Assembly (NCBI RefSeq): GCF_954871325.1 | Contig: NC_088777.1 | Span: forward strand, 23,227,366-23,291,365 | Length of the DNA: 64,000 nucleotides | Direction of reading: 5' to 3' | From: Gordionus sp. m RMFG-2023 | Lineage: Eukaryota; Nematomorpha; Gordioida; Chordodea; Parachordodidae | Part shown: positions 38,101 through 53,100 of the stretch, in pieces | Layout of the letters: each line of letters begins with the position of its first letter | Numbering within the stretch: position 1 is the first letter of the stretch | Notes under the pieces: model-generated | The model's input: only the letters and a program-made list of their open reading frames with translations | Told to the model about the DNA's origin: nothing | The model's database searches: none | Made by a program: the position numbers and the translations under genes

Positions 38101-41100
38101 AAAGTTGAAATTTTAACACATGTTTAAATGGGACTCTAAACCAGTTAAATTTAGCGAATGTTTTAATTACTAACCGAAATATTTCAAATGCAACTAAATC
38201 CCCTGCAGAAATGATGTTTGGAAGGCCGCTCAGGACGACGTTAAATCAGGGGAAACTATCTACGAGAGAAAAGACTGAAAACGCATTATGGGAACAAAAA
38301 TATTACAAAGTATAAACTTTGAGCCCCGTGAATTTGAAGAGAAGCAAAAGGTTTGGGTCGAAAACGAAAGGACTGCGGGATGGCATGAAGGGACAGTGGA
38401 TCAACGGAAAAATGCGATATGATGTTTAGTCTGAGGGTTTTATAAAAAGTAAGTATGCCTACCAACTGAGGGATGCTCATGTACAATAAAAGGTAATACC
38501 AATAACAATGAGGGATGATACGATGCAGACTCTTAAAAATAGAGCTTCGAAACCCCTACTACGTTTTCATGACTAATTCAATTTGTAGTGGAGAGAACTG
38601 TAATGTGTTAACTTTAAATAAATTGTATTTCGTTTTAGGATACAATTTATACAATTATATAATAATAAAGGATCGATTATCGAAAATGTACTTTCGATGA
38701 ATATATAAACATATTGTTAAAGTTAAATTATCTTTTGTTCTTTTCATCTTGTTAAAATAAAATATTATTTTATTCTTATAAAACCTTTTATATCTTAAAC
38801 ACTAATCGCCCAACCTTGATAATAGCAAAATAAAATCGGCCTCTAAAAAATGATATCAGTGCACCTCTAAGAAGCAGATATAGCAAATAATTTTTTGGCT
38901 ACTTTTTGCCATCCGGTTCCACCTGATATGTTTAACATTAATTGTGACATTCAATCAGGGAGAAAGGAAGAATGGGAAATCCCGGGCTATCATATATTTT
39001 ATGGATGCTCGACTATGAGGCCCATGATATTTTATATGCTCATCACTAATAATTCTAAGAATTTTAAATTATACTAGCATATTTTTACAAATATATAATT
39101 TTTATTGTAATAATTATGATTAAACTGTTCATTTTAGAGCCCTTCATCGGGCCTCTTTTTCAGATTCGATCCGAGGAGAATTTTAAAAAATTTGTCCAAC
39201 CAATCGATCCCTGAATTTTTTTTTTAAAGATCCGAGTCCAATCCCAAATTTTATTTTAGAAGTAGGTTTCGATCCAATTTTTTTTATTAACTTGTAAATA
39301 ACGATATCTCAACGAAATTGGAAATTATAAGCTAATAAACAATTTTTTGGTTATATTTAAAAACAATTTTTATAATCATTAAGAAAACAAAATAAAAATA
39401 AATTTTGTCCAGGTTCCTATGCTAGGATAAATTTTAATTAAAATCCGAGAAAATGTCTGCCCAAGGACAGACCCAAATTTATCGGATTGGGCTCTTATCG
39501 GCCCATGGAAGGCTCTAGTTCATTTATAATATGACTAAATTTTTGTTATTTAGTTAAAGTAAAATCGAATTTATCAATCGACATGAAAGTATCTCAAAAT
39601 GATTTCTTTTTACTTTCAGAAACAAAATCAAGTTCACTTTGCAATTTTAGATAAAAAATTTATACCTATATTTTATTATAGCAGTTAACATTGAAAATCG
39701 TTCATTTATTGAAAGGGTAAAATATTTTTATTTATTTAATTTGACAACTAATAATAAGGATATTAAATCAGAAAGTTCAATGGATCAATCAGGTTAGTTT
39801 TTTACCTTTATGCAACTGACTTGATATATAATTAAAATTTTTAAACGAAGTTGTTAAAAATGGTTACCCCAATACACAAAATGCATCAAACAGTTTTAGC
39901 AAGATATCTACAGCATCACATAGCTTATTGAATATTAATTTTGACAAATCTGCAAATTACGAAAATACATTAGCCATCACAACATCTTATATATCTGCTC
40001 AGGTATTTAGAATAAAAAACATAATTCCATGATAAGTACCTCAATGAAAGTATTGGTCTCCAACCGTTATATATAGTTATAATTTTCTTAATATGGCTTG
40101 AATGATTTTATTATATTTATTTAATCTTATTACTTATACCAAATAAGAAGTTTACTCCTTGAATTGTTAAACTTCGCTATTTTTTAGCCCTTTATCTTTC
40201 TCCCTCCACTTTATTTTTACAGGTGTCTCTTTTCTATGTCCATATTCTGTTAAATTTATTTTCAGTATAAATTATTTTATCAAATCTCTACCCTCCTATC
40301 TATTTATTGTAATATTTTAATAGCCTGCTCGTTATGTATCTATTAATTCGATCGACAATTCTCAAATGTGCAATTCTTACAAAGCATATCCTACCCCTAC
40401 CCCTTCTTTACCACAAAGCGATACTAGTAATCAATTTATGACTAAATCTCTGCCTAGAATCGAATCAAATTTCATCAGTCTTAACAATAACATCAGATCG
40501 CTCGAAAAAGAGGCTTCAATTGTTCGTTTACAAACCCCTTCAGTTCCAATTAAACAAGAATTTAATCAAGATAGCTATCAACCACAACCACAACAGCCCT
40601 TAACATGTCATTGAAATTTAATATATTTTCTTAAAATTTTAATTATCCTCCAAAGAAGGAACAAACATTATAATTATAAAGTTATAATATGACCAATGTC
40701 TCGGTTTAAAAAAAATAAAAAAGTTAATTTAAAAATAATAATTGTCTATAATTAGTTAAATTTTAAAATTTATTATTTTTTACTTTAATCATTATAGCCA
40801 TAACGCATAACGTCAAAGGGTCTGAAAATATTAGATGTCAAAGTATAATCTGGTCTGGTCTAATGCAATGGAACGAAAAGGTAAGGAACGAACAAGCAAC
40901 ATTTGACACCAATAATCCTGCACTCTCAGTTGTAACCCATTCACTCATGTGCCAGATCTACCCAATGCCTGGATTCGAAGATTTGTAAATTTATTTTCCA
41001 TCTTGATATTATTGTGGAATTTTTTGATATATATTAGGCTTATTCAAAAACGAATAATAAAATTTACTATTTAATTGATTTTTTTAATATTATAAAATAT

Positions 41101-44100
41101 TTCTTACTAAAAAAATTTGTCATAATAATCTAATGATAAAGAAGATGCGATCAAGTTATTAACGAAATTAAAATGCATATTAATCTTATTTATAATGCCA
41201 AGCTATAATTTTAAGACATAATTTTATCACTATATTTGTCAGAAGTGGGAGGGAGGGGGGGGTTTATGAATTATTTTTAGGGCTTCTCTCCTAAACACTT
41301 ATTTATGTGGCCTAGACATAGTTTTGCTTATACTAATTATTATTTTTTTTGGCTTACATAACTGACAGAGTGGCAGTATCTTGATTTCCTATATTCTTAA
41401 GCGCAAATTATTCCTGATATAGTTTGAAATCAAATATAAATATTTCGGGAGCCGTTCTAATATATCTATCTCAAACTCCCTCTCTTTGTACTTTTTTCTA
41501 AATAAAATATCGAAATTAAATTATATATATTTATAATTACGATTATTTTCTATTTTAATATTTAAATAAATGAATGCAAGAAGTGAAATATTTGAATAAA
41601 TTTAATTTTTTAAAATTATTTTTATTTAATATTTATAAATTACTAAATTATCCCTTAAATTATATAACACATGATGTATAAAATATATTACAGGGTTTCC
41701 CATTCAAAAAAGGAAAAGTCCCAATCAAAAAAGGAAAAGGTCCGATCAAAAAAGGAAAAGGGTCAATCATAAAAGAAAAAGGTCAATCAAAAAAGGAAAA
41801 GGTCCAAACATAAAAGGAAAAGTGTCAATCAAAAAAGGATAATTCCCAAAAAGAAAGGAAAAAGTCCGATCAAAAAAGGAAAAGTGTCAAACAAAAAAGG
41901 AAAAGGTCCAATCAAAAAAGGAAAAGTGTCAATAGAAAAAGGAAAATTCCCAAAAGGAAAGGAAAAGTGTCAATCAAAAAAGGGTAATTCCATACCAAAT
42001 CGATAACTTTTCGGCTCGACCTTTTTAATTTCGATAAAATTTTGTATACTGAGAGAATATCATTAGAAAGCATCGAATCCAAAATTTTAGCCTCCTAGTA
42101 CTCATAGTTCCTGAGATATCAATGGTCAAAAGTGCCAAAAATGACGTTTTTTCGAAAAATGCGATTTTTAAAAATTGAGATAAGTTAAAAAATAATGATT
42201 TAAAAAATATAAGTTATCTGTCAATTGATAACTCTATTAAGGGCCTTTTATTGAATATTAAAAAAATTTTCAAAATAATATTGTTGCGGTTTTTATTTAA
42301 GTTATAAATTTTAAACATGAAAACTCCAAGTGTTTCGCTTTCCAAATTTTTTTGAATTTAATATTTTCTTATTCTCTAACCTTATATCTATTCATAAAAA
42401 AAATTTAAACTTGGGACAGCCATGGGTTTTTTAGTTATTGCGATTTAAAAAATCAAAAAATAAATATTATTTTCAAAAATAGATGGCGCTCCTTTATAAA
42501 ATTACGCGTTTTGTTAAAATTATTATTTTTTTTAAACTTTTTTCCATTTTAAACATAAATAATAAGATTTTCCAGCATTAATATTATGAAAATATATTAT
42601 TTAGATCATTTGATAGACTACTTATTATTATTACTTTATTGATAACTTGTAAAAATTATTAGTTTTTAAAATAAATGATTAATTTCCTAAAAAGATAATT
42701 ACAATTCCTATATAAGAAAATATAATTAATTTTTGAAAGATAATAGCAAGTTTTCATGCACCTGCCTTGATATTAATTAATTTTTATTTTACAAATATTT
42801 CAATATTAATTTTTTCTTAAAATTATTTATAATGTATAAATATAAATGTGCAAATCCTTTTAAAGAATCTAAACACTTTAATTGTAAAAAGAACCTGCGT
42901 AAAGTCACGACGTGGATGACACAATTTCCAAACATTGAGGCAGAACACTATATTTGTGATAAATGTCGTAAGCGTTTATCACAAAAAAATATTGAAAATA
43001 TAAATTCTGATAGCGAATATGTAAATAATATCCCCACAGCATCCGCATCAATAGATACAATCAATTTAACCTTAAACGAAATTGGAATATCTCCTATTAA
43101 GAAAAAAAAACTAACTGAAAAAAATTATCCAAAAAAAAGATAGCAAAAATATCAAAAGCTCTTTCAGATATAATAATTAACAATCCAGAATCGGACACAA
43201 AAGACAATAATGATATTCTCAACAATATGAAATTACATTATCCTAATTTATCTAAAAATAAAAAATATCAATTGCTGACCATTCTGCCTCCTAATTGGAG
43301 TGCAAATAAAATAAAAACGGAATTCAACGCTACATATCATATGGCATATAATTCCAAAATCATTTTAGAAGAAAAGGGGATTCTTTCAACTCCAAATCGA
43401 AAGCCTGCAAAATATCTCAATCAAAAAACAGTTGATATTGTTAAAAGTTTTTTTTGCAGTGATGAAGTTAGCAGGGTATTACCAGGAAAAAAAGATTGCA
43501 TATCTATCATTGAAAAGGGGGAACGAGTGAACGCTCAAAAAGGCTAGTTCTTAATAATTTAAAAGAATTATATAATCATTTTAAGGAGAGTAATTCAAGC
43601 ATAATAATTGTATTTTCGAAATTCGCAAGCTTAAGACCAAAAAATTGCATATTGGCGGGGGCTAGCGGAACACATAGTGTATGCGTTTGTAGCATACACC
43701 AGAATATTAAACTAATGATTTTAGGCTGTAAATTAGCAACATTGACAAAAAATGGTGAGGATATATTAACAACTTATAGAGATGTTATAGGCAGAATGAT
43801 TTGCAACCCCCCATTACCAATCTGTTATTTTGGTGACTGTAGCGAGTGTCCTGGCTCGACACTCTTAAAAGAACGCATTGAAAAATTATTTATAAAAAAT
43901 GATATAGCTCTTATTACGTTTAAACAATTGGTTTCGGTAGATAGAACTCTGGAGACTTTCTCAATCTTCAGACGAATTTATTAATTATTTTTTCAATAAA
44001 ATAAATATTCTCATACGCCATTCATTTATTTGTGAACAACAAAGTTCATTTCACAAAATAGTTTAGAAAATAATCACTATCTAATTATTTGTGACTTTTC

Positions 44101-47100
44101 AGAAAATTATTCCTTTATTGTCCAAGATGAAGTAGGGTTATCATTGGACAACTTCGCAAGCTACGCTGCATCCATTCTCAATTTATTATAAAATAGGCAA
44201 TCTAATTAACAACCTAAGTTTTGTGGTAATATCGGAATCCTTAATTCATAATACTGTTTCATTCCATTTATTCCAATCGCATTTGATTAATTTTAAAAAA
44301 AATAAATTCGACACTCCACCAGAAAAAATTTACTACTTTTCTGATGGTTCAGCAGCTCAATATAAAAATAGGAAAATCTTCATCAATGTTTGTTACCATG
44401 AAATCGATTTTGGTGTCCAAGCAGAATGGCATTTTTTTTCTACGGCACATGGTAAAATGGTAAAAGTGCCTGCAACCGCATAGGCGGCACAGTAAAAAGG
44501 TTAGTTGTCAAGGCAAGCTTACAAAGACCTTATACTGATCAAATAATTACACCTTTATAATTTTATAAATATGCGGAAGAGCATATAAAAAGTATAAATT
44601 TTTCTTATGCCACCATACCAGAGTATGAGGAAGAGATGAGGCTACTTGAGAGATTTAGTAAAGCTATCTCAATACCTGGGACACAAAAAATTCACGCAGT
44701 GTTTCCGATTGGTTAGAGATGAAATAAAAATTAATTTTCTTCATCCTAAAGGACCAGCAAATTCTTTTGTTTATCCAGCGGCACAAGATCTCCTTTACAT
44801 ACCAAAAAATAATATTTTAACAATAATTAACCCATCAACGGCTACTGGGCGTACATATAATCTATCGTAAAACGAAATTATCATGGCGTCAAAACAATTA
44901 AATTTAAGGAAAACCCGAAAATAAGTAATATCTTTCATGAATTTTTATTTATCTATTATATTTACAAATTAATAAAATAATTTTACGAAATTTAAAATTA
45001 TTAATGCTGGAAAATCTTATTATTTATGTTTAAAATGGAAAAAAGTTTAAAAAAAATAATAATTTTAACAAAACGCGTAATTTTATAAAGGAGCGCCATC
45101 TATTTTTGAAAATAATATTTATTTTTTGATTTTTTAAATCAATAACTAAAAAACCCATGGCTGTCCCAAGTTTAAATTTTTTTTATGAATAGATATAAGG
45201 TTAGAGAATAAGAAAATATTAAATTCAAAAAAATTTGGAAAGCGAAACACTTGGAGTTTTCATGTTTAAAATTTATAACTTAAATAAAAACCGCAACAAT
45301 ATTATTTTGAAAAATTTTTTAATATTCAATAAAAGGCCCTTAATAGAGTTATAAATTGACACATAACTTATATTTTTAAAATCATTATTTTTTAACTTAT
45401 CTCAATTTTAAAAAATCGCATTTTTCGAAAAAACGTCATTTTTGGCACTTTTGACCATTGATATCTCAGGAACTATGAGTACTAGGAGGCTAAAATTTTG
45501 GATTCGATGCTTTCTAATGATATTCTCTCAGTATACAAAATTTTATCGAAATTAAAAAGGTCGAGCCGAAAAGTTATCGATTTGGTATGGAATTACCCAA
45601 AAGGGAAATTCCCATTCAAAAAAGGAAAATGTAATTTTTTAAATTTTTTTTAAAAAAATTATAAATTTTTCATTTTTTTAAAAATTTTTGTCATTCCTTC
45701 TTATTTTATTTCTAACTTTTTTGCGACTTTACTTTATTTGTATCTTTTCTCAATTTATTTTTCTTAACTATATTTTTTTTTCTTCTCATTTTTTAAAATT
45801 ATATTTATAATTACAATTGCTAAATTAAATTAATCGTTTTAAACGATATGTAAATTAATAAAATATAATCATTTTTAAAATCTTATTTTTAAAATTATCA
45901 AAAATGAGAAGAAAAAAAATTGAGAAAAGCTCAAAAAAATAAAGATTAAAAATGACTTAAAGAGATTGAAAGTTAGAAATATATGTAAAAGATTACAATG
46001 AAAAAATCATAAAAAGAATATTGTATGTATGATGAAAAAAACGTAAAGAATTATTAAAAAAATGGAACTAAATTTATAAATTATTTTTAAAAATACAAAA
46101 GAATTGTCAAAAATGAGAAGAAAAATAAATTGAGAGAAGATATAGTAAGAAAAATAAAATAAAGAAAATTGCAAAAAGTTAGAAATAAATTGAGAAAAGA
46201 TACAGTAAGAAAAATAACGTAAAGAAATGACAAAAAGTTAGAAATAAAGGAATAACAAAAATAAATAAAAATTTAAGAAAAATTGACAAGAAATTTTAAA
46301 ATATTACGATTTTCCTTTTTTGAATGGAATTTTCCTTTTTTGATTGACACTTTTCCTTTCCTTTTGGTAATTTTCCTTTTTCGATTGACACTTTTCCTTT
46401 TTTGATTGAACCTTTTCCTTTTTTAGGTCTCATTTATTGATAATATTAAGCGGAAATAATTACTTTTTAGAGTCATTCCTGACATAGGTATTAACCCTCG
46501 TATAAGGTTAGGGAGTGAGAGCCAAACGATGTTAAAGTGGCGATTTGGGGTAGGAATGTATAGTTGGTAGGTAGTGATGGCGAATATTTAACTAATTTAT
46601 TTTACTCAGCGTCTATGAGAGCATCTCTATTTATATTAGAAGGGGCAAGAGCAATACAATTTATTCAAATTATAAATAAATTAATTAAAATGAATAATAT
46701 TCATCATTTTAAAATATTAAATGAATTTTTTTAAAAAAGGAGCTAATTTTAACTATTTTCGAAAAAAGAAGCGTCGCTACCTATTGCTACTTAAAAAATA
46801 TAGCGAGCTACTTTCAATAGCCACTATTACAGCATTTATTTTAGCTAAGTGCTTCCAGGCGTTTGAATTTCTATAATGGCATCATAATTCAGGATAGAAC
46901 GAAAAATATAGAAGCAATTAAAGGTAATTCTAATAAAATAGTTATCTTTTGATCTGAAATAGAGCAAAGCATTGCGCACATGAAATTCAACTCGAAAAAT
47001 TCTATTTTTAATATAAATATTTAAGTTTTTACGTATTTTAAAAGACTTGTTATTATTTCGCTCATAATAATAACTTAAACGCTCAGTTTTTCCCCCTTTA

Positions 47101-50100
47101 TAGATCATAACAAAACAACCTAAAACGGAGAATTTCACCGATTTTTTTCTTAAAATCTAAGATTATATTACTAAGTAAAAATTATAATTTTCTTAATTAA
47201 GTTTTATTATGTTGAGATCAGCATCCCTTAAACCGGCCTGAATTTTAAAATAAGTTTTTTTGGCCTGGTCAGCCATAAATTTTTTTAGAATTACTGGCCC
47301 TAATAATTTTTTGTGATCAGAGATTTATATTGAAGGTTTAAAATATTTTTTATTTCATGGCCCGCCCTATTCAAATAAATATTTGGCACCATTTGACTGG
47401 CATAACCAGAGATTTTTTTAGTCTTGAAGATTCTCTAGTAGATAATAATTAAATTAATTTTATCTAGATTTATCTGTTGATTATGATACATTATTTTAAT
47501 AAAAAAAACTTCGGTTCAAATTGGCCTAAATAGATAATTTAAAGCTCATTAAATGTAATATAATATTTTCAACACAAAGAAAAAATAATAAATTTAGATT
47601 TCTGATTATAAAAAATAAATTATCAGAACCATTTTTCCTTGAACAGATCCGTACCATTTTAAAATTACCTGGATGGAGTTAAACTATACACAGCAAAAAT
47701 ATGGGTTATTTTTTATAATTTGATTACAAAAAATTCACTAATTTTAGTAAAATTATATATCATTTCTTAATTCTTGAACCTTGAATTTTATGATCATGTT
47801 CATCGCATTTTTTAAAAATATTACTAAAAATTAATAGAAAAACAGATTCTTGGCCTCATAATTTCGTAATGCAAGCGATACAACAAGACATAATTCACAA
47901 ACTAGGGAACATGTTCAGAAACGCTAAAACGGTAACCTTAGTTTTTCCCAACCAAGAAAACACAAACTCATACTTGACCCTAAATAGATTACTCACGAAT
48001 AACATGGTATTATATCATCTAGCCTTTCCATGATTTTTTAAACTTACAGTATATGTCTTATTATGTTGCTTAAGGAAGAACTATTTGAGATTCCAAAACA
48101 ACATTATTAATTATTAAAACCTTGAATAAATGGTATGAAAATATCGTGACCGTCTTAATATAGCAAAATTTAAATAAGACCTATAAATAATGAATGAATA
48201 CTAAAAATCTAAATGAGCAAATTAATTTTTTTTATATATATTTATAGGTCATTTGTGAAGAATGCCTTTAACAATTTGAGAAATATTTTGGGAATTGTTA
48301 TTTTTGTGCATGTGGACATTCATGATAAAATTAAAAAAAAACTTTTTCAATAAAAAGGGGACAATTTTTATTATAACTATTATTCCAAACCTATATAATC
48401 AGAATTTATTATTTTGTCGACCAAACACCAAAATTAGATATGTTATCAAATCAAGAATGCAGTCTACTTCAAGAGATTGAAGTGATTTTTTTTTTTTAAA
48501 TTTGTTGACTAAAATATCTATTTAAAAAATTGAAAAATATTTTTTTTCTTAAATAAAGCAAAATTTTGACCAAATGAAAGCTTAATTTGCAATTTTTTTA
48601 GAGTGAATTCTTTTTAAATGCAGTTGCTGCTACCATACTTTTAAATTTATATATTTAAAATCTGAAAAGTAATAATTTTAAATATAAATGTTAAACTTTT
48701 GAGTATATTAAATTATTGACTTTAAGCTAGAAAATGATTTCAAGTCCCAGATATCTTTTCAAAAATATATTATTTCCAAGCTTGTGTTATGAATATAATA
48801 TCAATGTAAAAACGCATTAATATAATTTTCATGGTTGCACATATCCACTTTCTTTTCCCCACCGATCTGACATTTGCCTCTATTTTTCCAAAAAAACCCA
48901 ATACCGATCCAATATTTTGTATTAATAATGTCGTGAAAGCTAGCGTTATTCATAGCTAATTATATTTCGAGCATTATCACGATTAATTAAATATAGGTAA
49001 ATCATAAAATGGCATGTCAGAGAATTATTTATTTCCCACCTAACATTCTAATCCAGTTGTTTGTAGTAAATGAACATTTAGATCCTCTTTATAAGAAAAA
49101 GAATAGCTTGGCCATTTTTTGATAATTTATTATTAAAGCTGGGCTTATATTAGGTATCGGATCAGCACTGATTTCTAACGTTTTCAAAATATATCAGATC
49201 GAATTGATATTTTTTTAAAAACCAATCCGATTTTGATATTTTTTTATTTGGGGTTATTTTATGATTGTATATATATATATTTATGTAAATTTTTTTATTT
49301 CACAAATAATTTCATCTAAGATACAAATATTTTACCGTAATGGTTACACTATTTTTTGCTATATTATCTGCAATATTTTAAAATATATAACTAGTCTCAT
49401 TTAGAGTTTGTTAAACGGCTCGATTTAGTCAATTTTTAAAAACGGTTAAATTTTGGCAAAATTACTCAAGCTTTTTTATTTTACCTACAGATAGCCGAAA
49501 GGTTTGGACTTTAATTACCGAAATTTTGAGGCTTGGGTAATAATATTTTGGCTAAATTGATTTAACCCTTTTTAAAATCGGTTAAATGGAGTTGTTTAGT
49601 AACACTACTTTCATCCATATACATTGCAAATATTTTATAGAATATTAACTTTTGGTGAATAAAAAAACGAAATTTAATCGTTCGTGAAAGTTTGCTGGTT
49701 TTTTTAAAATATAAAATATTGATATTTTTATGACATTGGTTCAAAAATAGATGGTAGATAAAAATCAATATAAATATCGAAATCGGATCGGGTTTTTAGT
49801 AATATATGATGGACGAAAAATATGAATCGGCACATAAATATTCTCATCAGAGAAATATCATTTTAAGTATCTGATAATCTGGAAATAAATACTCTAATCG
49901 AATTACCTTACAAATACTTTTGACTGTGGAAGAAAGTTGATGATCTTATAGCCATCATCTTCCTCATTGTATCTAGATATAATCAATGTTTTTCCAATTA
50001 TTATTTTTTAGTAAGAATGTTTATTATTGTTTGTTTCATTTCTTAAAATTTTATCATCAGTTATTTTATTTCCTTTCTAAATTTTAACGTAAACTAATTG

Positions 50101-53100
50101 TTAAAAGATTTTTTTTTGTCATTTCGTGAATAAGGTCATTTTATTTTTGTTATAGGAGATGATTCTTTATCAATAAAATGTTTCCAAATTTCGGGTTAAA
50201 AATGGAGAAATATTTAAAAAAAGAATTATGTGCAAAATTTATTTCTTTTTTTATTTATTTCTAAAAATACTTTAAAATATTATACATATTGTAAAAATGT
50301 GTCAATGCATAAGAATGATATTTAAAATAAAACCAATATCGGCTCGATACCGATATTCAGAGTCTGTGCAGTCCTAATTATTTTTAATTCATATTTTTAG
50401 CAAAATCACAAATGTCCTTAAATTTTATTCGCTTGCTTACACTATATCTCTATATCTTCCCTAAATTTTATTAACAGCAGGACTTGACCTCTAAGTCATT
50501 GATGCTGAGACATCCCTTTAGGTTACCGCCTAATCCCAATAACATAGGCAGCGGGTAACATATCCTCCTTAATCTGCCCCCATCTTAATAATGAATTTAC
50601 AATTTGATCGGTGCCAAAACCCACCAAAAATATTTTATTCATAAAAATTTGACACATCATATAACAAAACACGGTTGATAGTTCCAACTATGTAACTTAC
50701 ATTGTGTTTATGAATATTAAAAACACCGTTTTATTTTTTACAATTATGATCTCATATTTATTTTTAATACAGGGTTTCCCATTCAAAAAAAGAAAAGTCC
50801 CAATCAAAAAAGGAAAAGTTTCAATCATAAAAGGAAAAGGTCTGATCAAAAAAGGAAAAGGGTCAATCATTAAAGGAAAGGTGTCAATCAAAAAAATTCC
50901 CAACAAGAAAGGAAAAAGTCCGATCAAAAAAGGAAAAGGTTCAATCAAAAAAGGAAAAGGTCCAATCAAAAAAGGAAAAGTGTCAAACAAAAAAGGAAAA
51001 GGTCCAATCAAAAAAGGAAAAGTGTCAATCGAAAAAGGAAAATTCCCAAAAGTAAAGGAAAAGTGTCAATCAAAAAAAGAAAATTCCCATTCAAAAAAAG
51101 AAAATCGTAATTTTTTAAAATTTCTTGTCAATTTTTATTTATTTTTATTATTCCTTTATTTCTAACTTTTTGCGATTTTCTTTATTTAATTTTTCTTACT
51201 ATATCTTCTCTCAATTTATTTTTCTTCTCATTTTTGATAATTCTTTTGTATTTTTAAAAATAATTTATAAATGTACGTCCATTTTTGTAACAATTTTTTA
51301 CGTTTTTTTTTCATACAATATTCTTTTTATGATTTTTTCATTGTAATCTTTTACATACATTTTTAACCTTTTCAATCTCGTCATTTTTAATTTTTATTTT
51401 TTTGTACATTTCTCAATTTTTTTTCTTCTCATTTTTGATAATTTTAAAAATAAGAATTTAAAAATGATTATATTTTATTAATTTACATATTGTTTGGTAT
51501 TACAGTTCAAACTTATTTAATTTTAAAAAGGTTCATTATAACCCAACGATTAATTTAATTTAGCAATTGTAATTATATTGTCTGCCAAAAACATTAAATA
51601 TAATTTTAAAAAAATTGAGAAATGCTCAAAAAATAAAGATTGAAAATGACTTAAAGTGATTGAAAAGGTTAGAAATGTATGTAAAAGATTACAATGAAAA
51701 ATTCATAAAAAGAATATTGTATGTATGATGAAAAAAAACGTAAAGAGTTGTTAAAAAATGGACCTAAATTTATAAATTATTTTTAAAAATACAAAAGAAT
51801 TATCAAAAATGAGAAGAAAAATAAATTGAGAGAAGATATAGTAAGAAAAATAAAAGTAAAGAAAATCGCAAAAAGTTAGAAATAAATTGAGAAAAGATCA
51901 GTAAGAAAAAAAACGTAAAGAAATCGCAAAAATTTAGAAATAAATTTAGAAGGAATAATAAAAATTTAAAAAAATTACGATTTTCCTTTTGGGATTTTTT
52001 GATTGACACTTTTCCTTTTTTGTTTGGACTTTTTCCTTTTTTGTTTGACACTTTTTCTTTTTTGATTGAACCTTTTCCTTTTTTGATTGAACCTTTTCCT
52101 TTTTTGATTAAACCTTTTCCTTTTTTGATTGAACCTTTTCCTTTTTTGATTGAACCTTTTCCTTTTTTGATCGGACTCTTTCCTTTTTATTTGGGAATTT
52201 TCCTTTTTTGATTGAACCTTTTCCTTTTATGATTGACCTTTTTCCTTTTTTGATCGGACCTTTTCCTTTTATGATTAAAACTTTTCCTTTTTTGAATGGG
52301 AAACCCTGTAACTTTAAGATTTTAGCACAATGCCTTCTCATGCCTACTTATTAAGTATTATATTTAGGGTTGTTAAGCTCTAGAAATATTTCTAATTTTT
52401 TCTCTCACTTATGTATAATTTCGATCATTCAAATTTTATAGCAACTTATTTTTAAATTTAAATATTATTTTTTTACAAATTGACAACCTGTTTGGATTTA
52501 ATTATTTAATGCAAGGATGCTTGAATACGTTTTATAGTAAAATAAAAAAACTTGCGAAAATTCTTAAATCACTGTCAACTTAAAAATAACAATTTTAATT
52601 TTGATACAAATTTTCATGAAATATGACATCAATATTCCCTCCAAAATACATTAAAAAATATTAGTATTTAAGAATATAGTTGAGTAATTGCCATATTTTA
52701 AGCCTTTGGAGCCTCGGTATTTTTTTGAAGGTATAGCTCATTTTTGAAATCGCCTAAATAAATTAACTCGAGCCTCAAAACTTGGGGTTGGCATATTTAA
52801 ATCAAATTAATTAAAACTCAATAATTTTTTTAAATAAAAATCAAGAAATCAGTAAATTTTATGAATAAAAATCACAAATCCATGGTTTTTTAAAAATAGA
52901 AATCATGATTTAAATCATTATTTTTAAAAATATAAAAAACGATTTTAAAAAAATTTGCTAGTATTTTAATTAGCTTTTTATTGTACTACTAAGTATGCTT
53001 TGGATAGAAGTTTTAATTATCCATTTAGTTTAGTACATTAATATACAAAGAAAAAATTTCAAATATTTTATGCCCCAGAGAAGCTTTCAAGCATTGCGAA

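Larger units (their letters stand above)
41691..46425. mobile_element. CAGGGTTTCCC hairpin element, 3' end truncated, with a transposon inside
   Basis: Starts TA|CAGGGTTTCCCATTC with a tandem run of ~20-bp units (AAAAAAGGAAAAGTCCAATC). At 41,982 it is interrupted by a 3.6-kb transposon and resumes at 45,599. It then runs through an AT-rich middle whose halves are inverted copies, and ends in the inverted unit run near 46,305-46,425. The right terminus seen in the sister copy (50,770-52,308) is missing, so this copy is deleted there. Confidence 0.75.

Noticed and set aside
39611-39681. KQNQVHFAILDKKFIPIF frame resembling the last VWA strand
   Set aside because: The true last VWA strand and helix are encoded at 27,487-27,549 with better similarity, and this frame stops at the next acceptor without a usable donor.
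50697-52341. Lys/Gly-rich and PFPFLI-rich open frames on both strands
   Set aside because: Produced by the ~20-bp AAAAGGAAAAG units of the hairpin element; no start context, no homology, mirrored on both strands.
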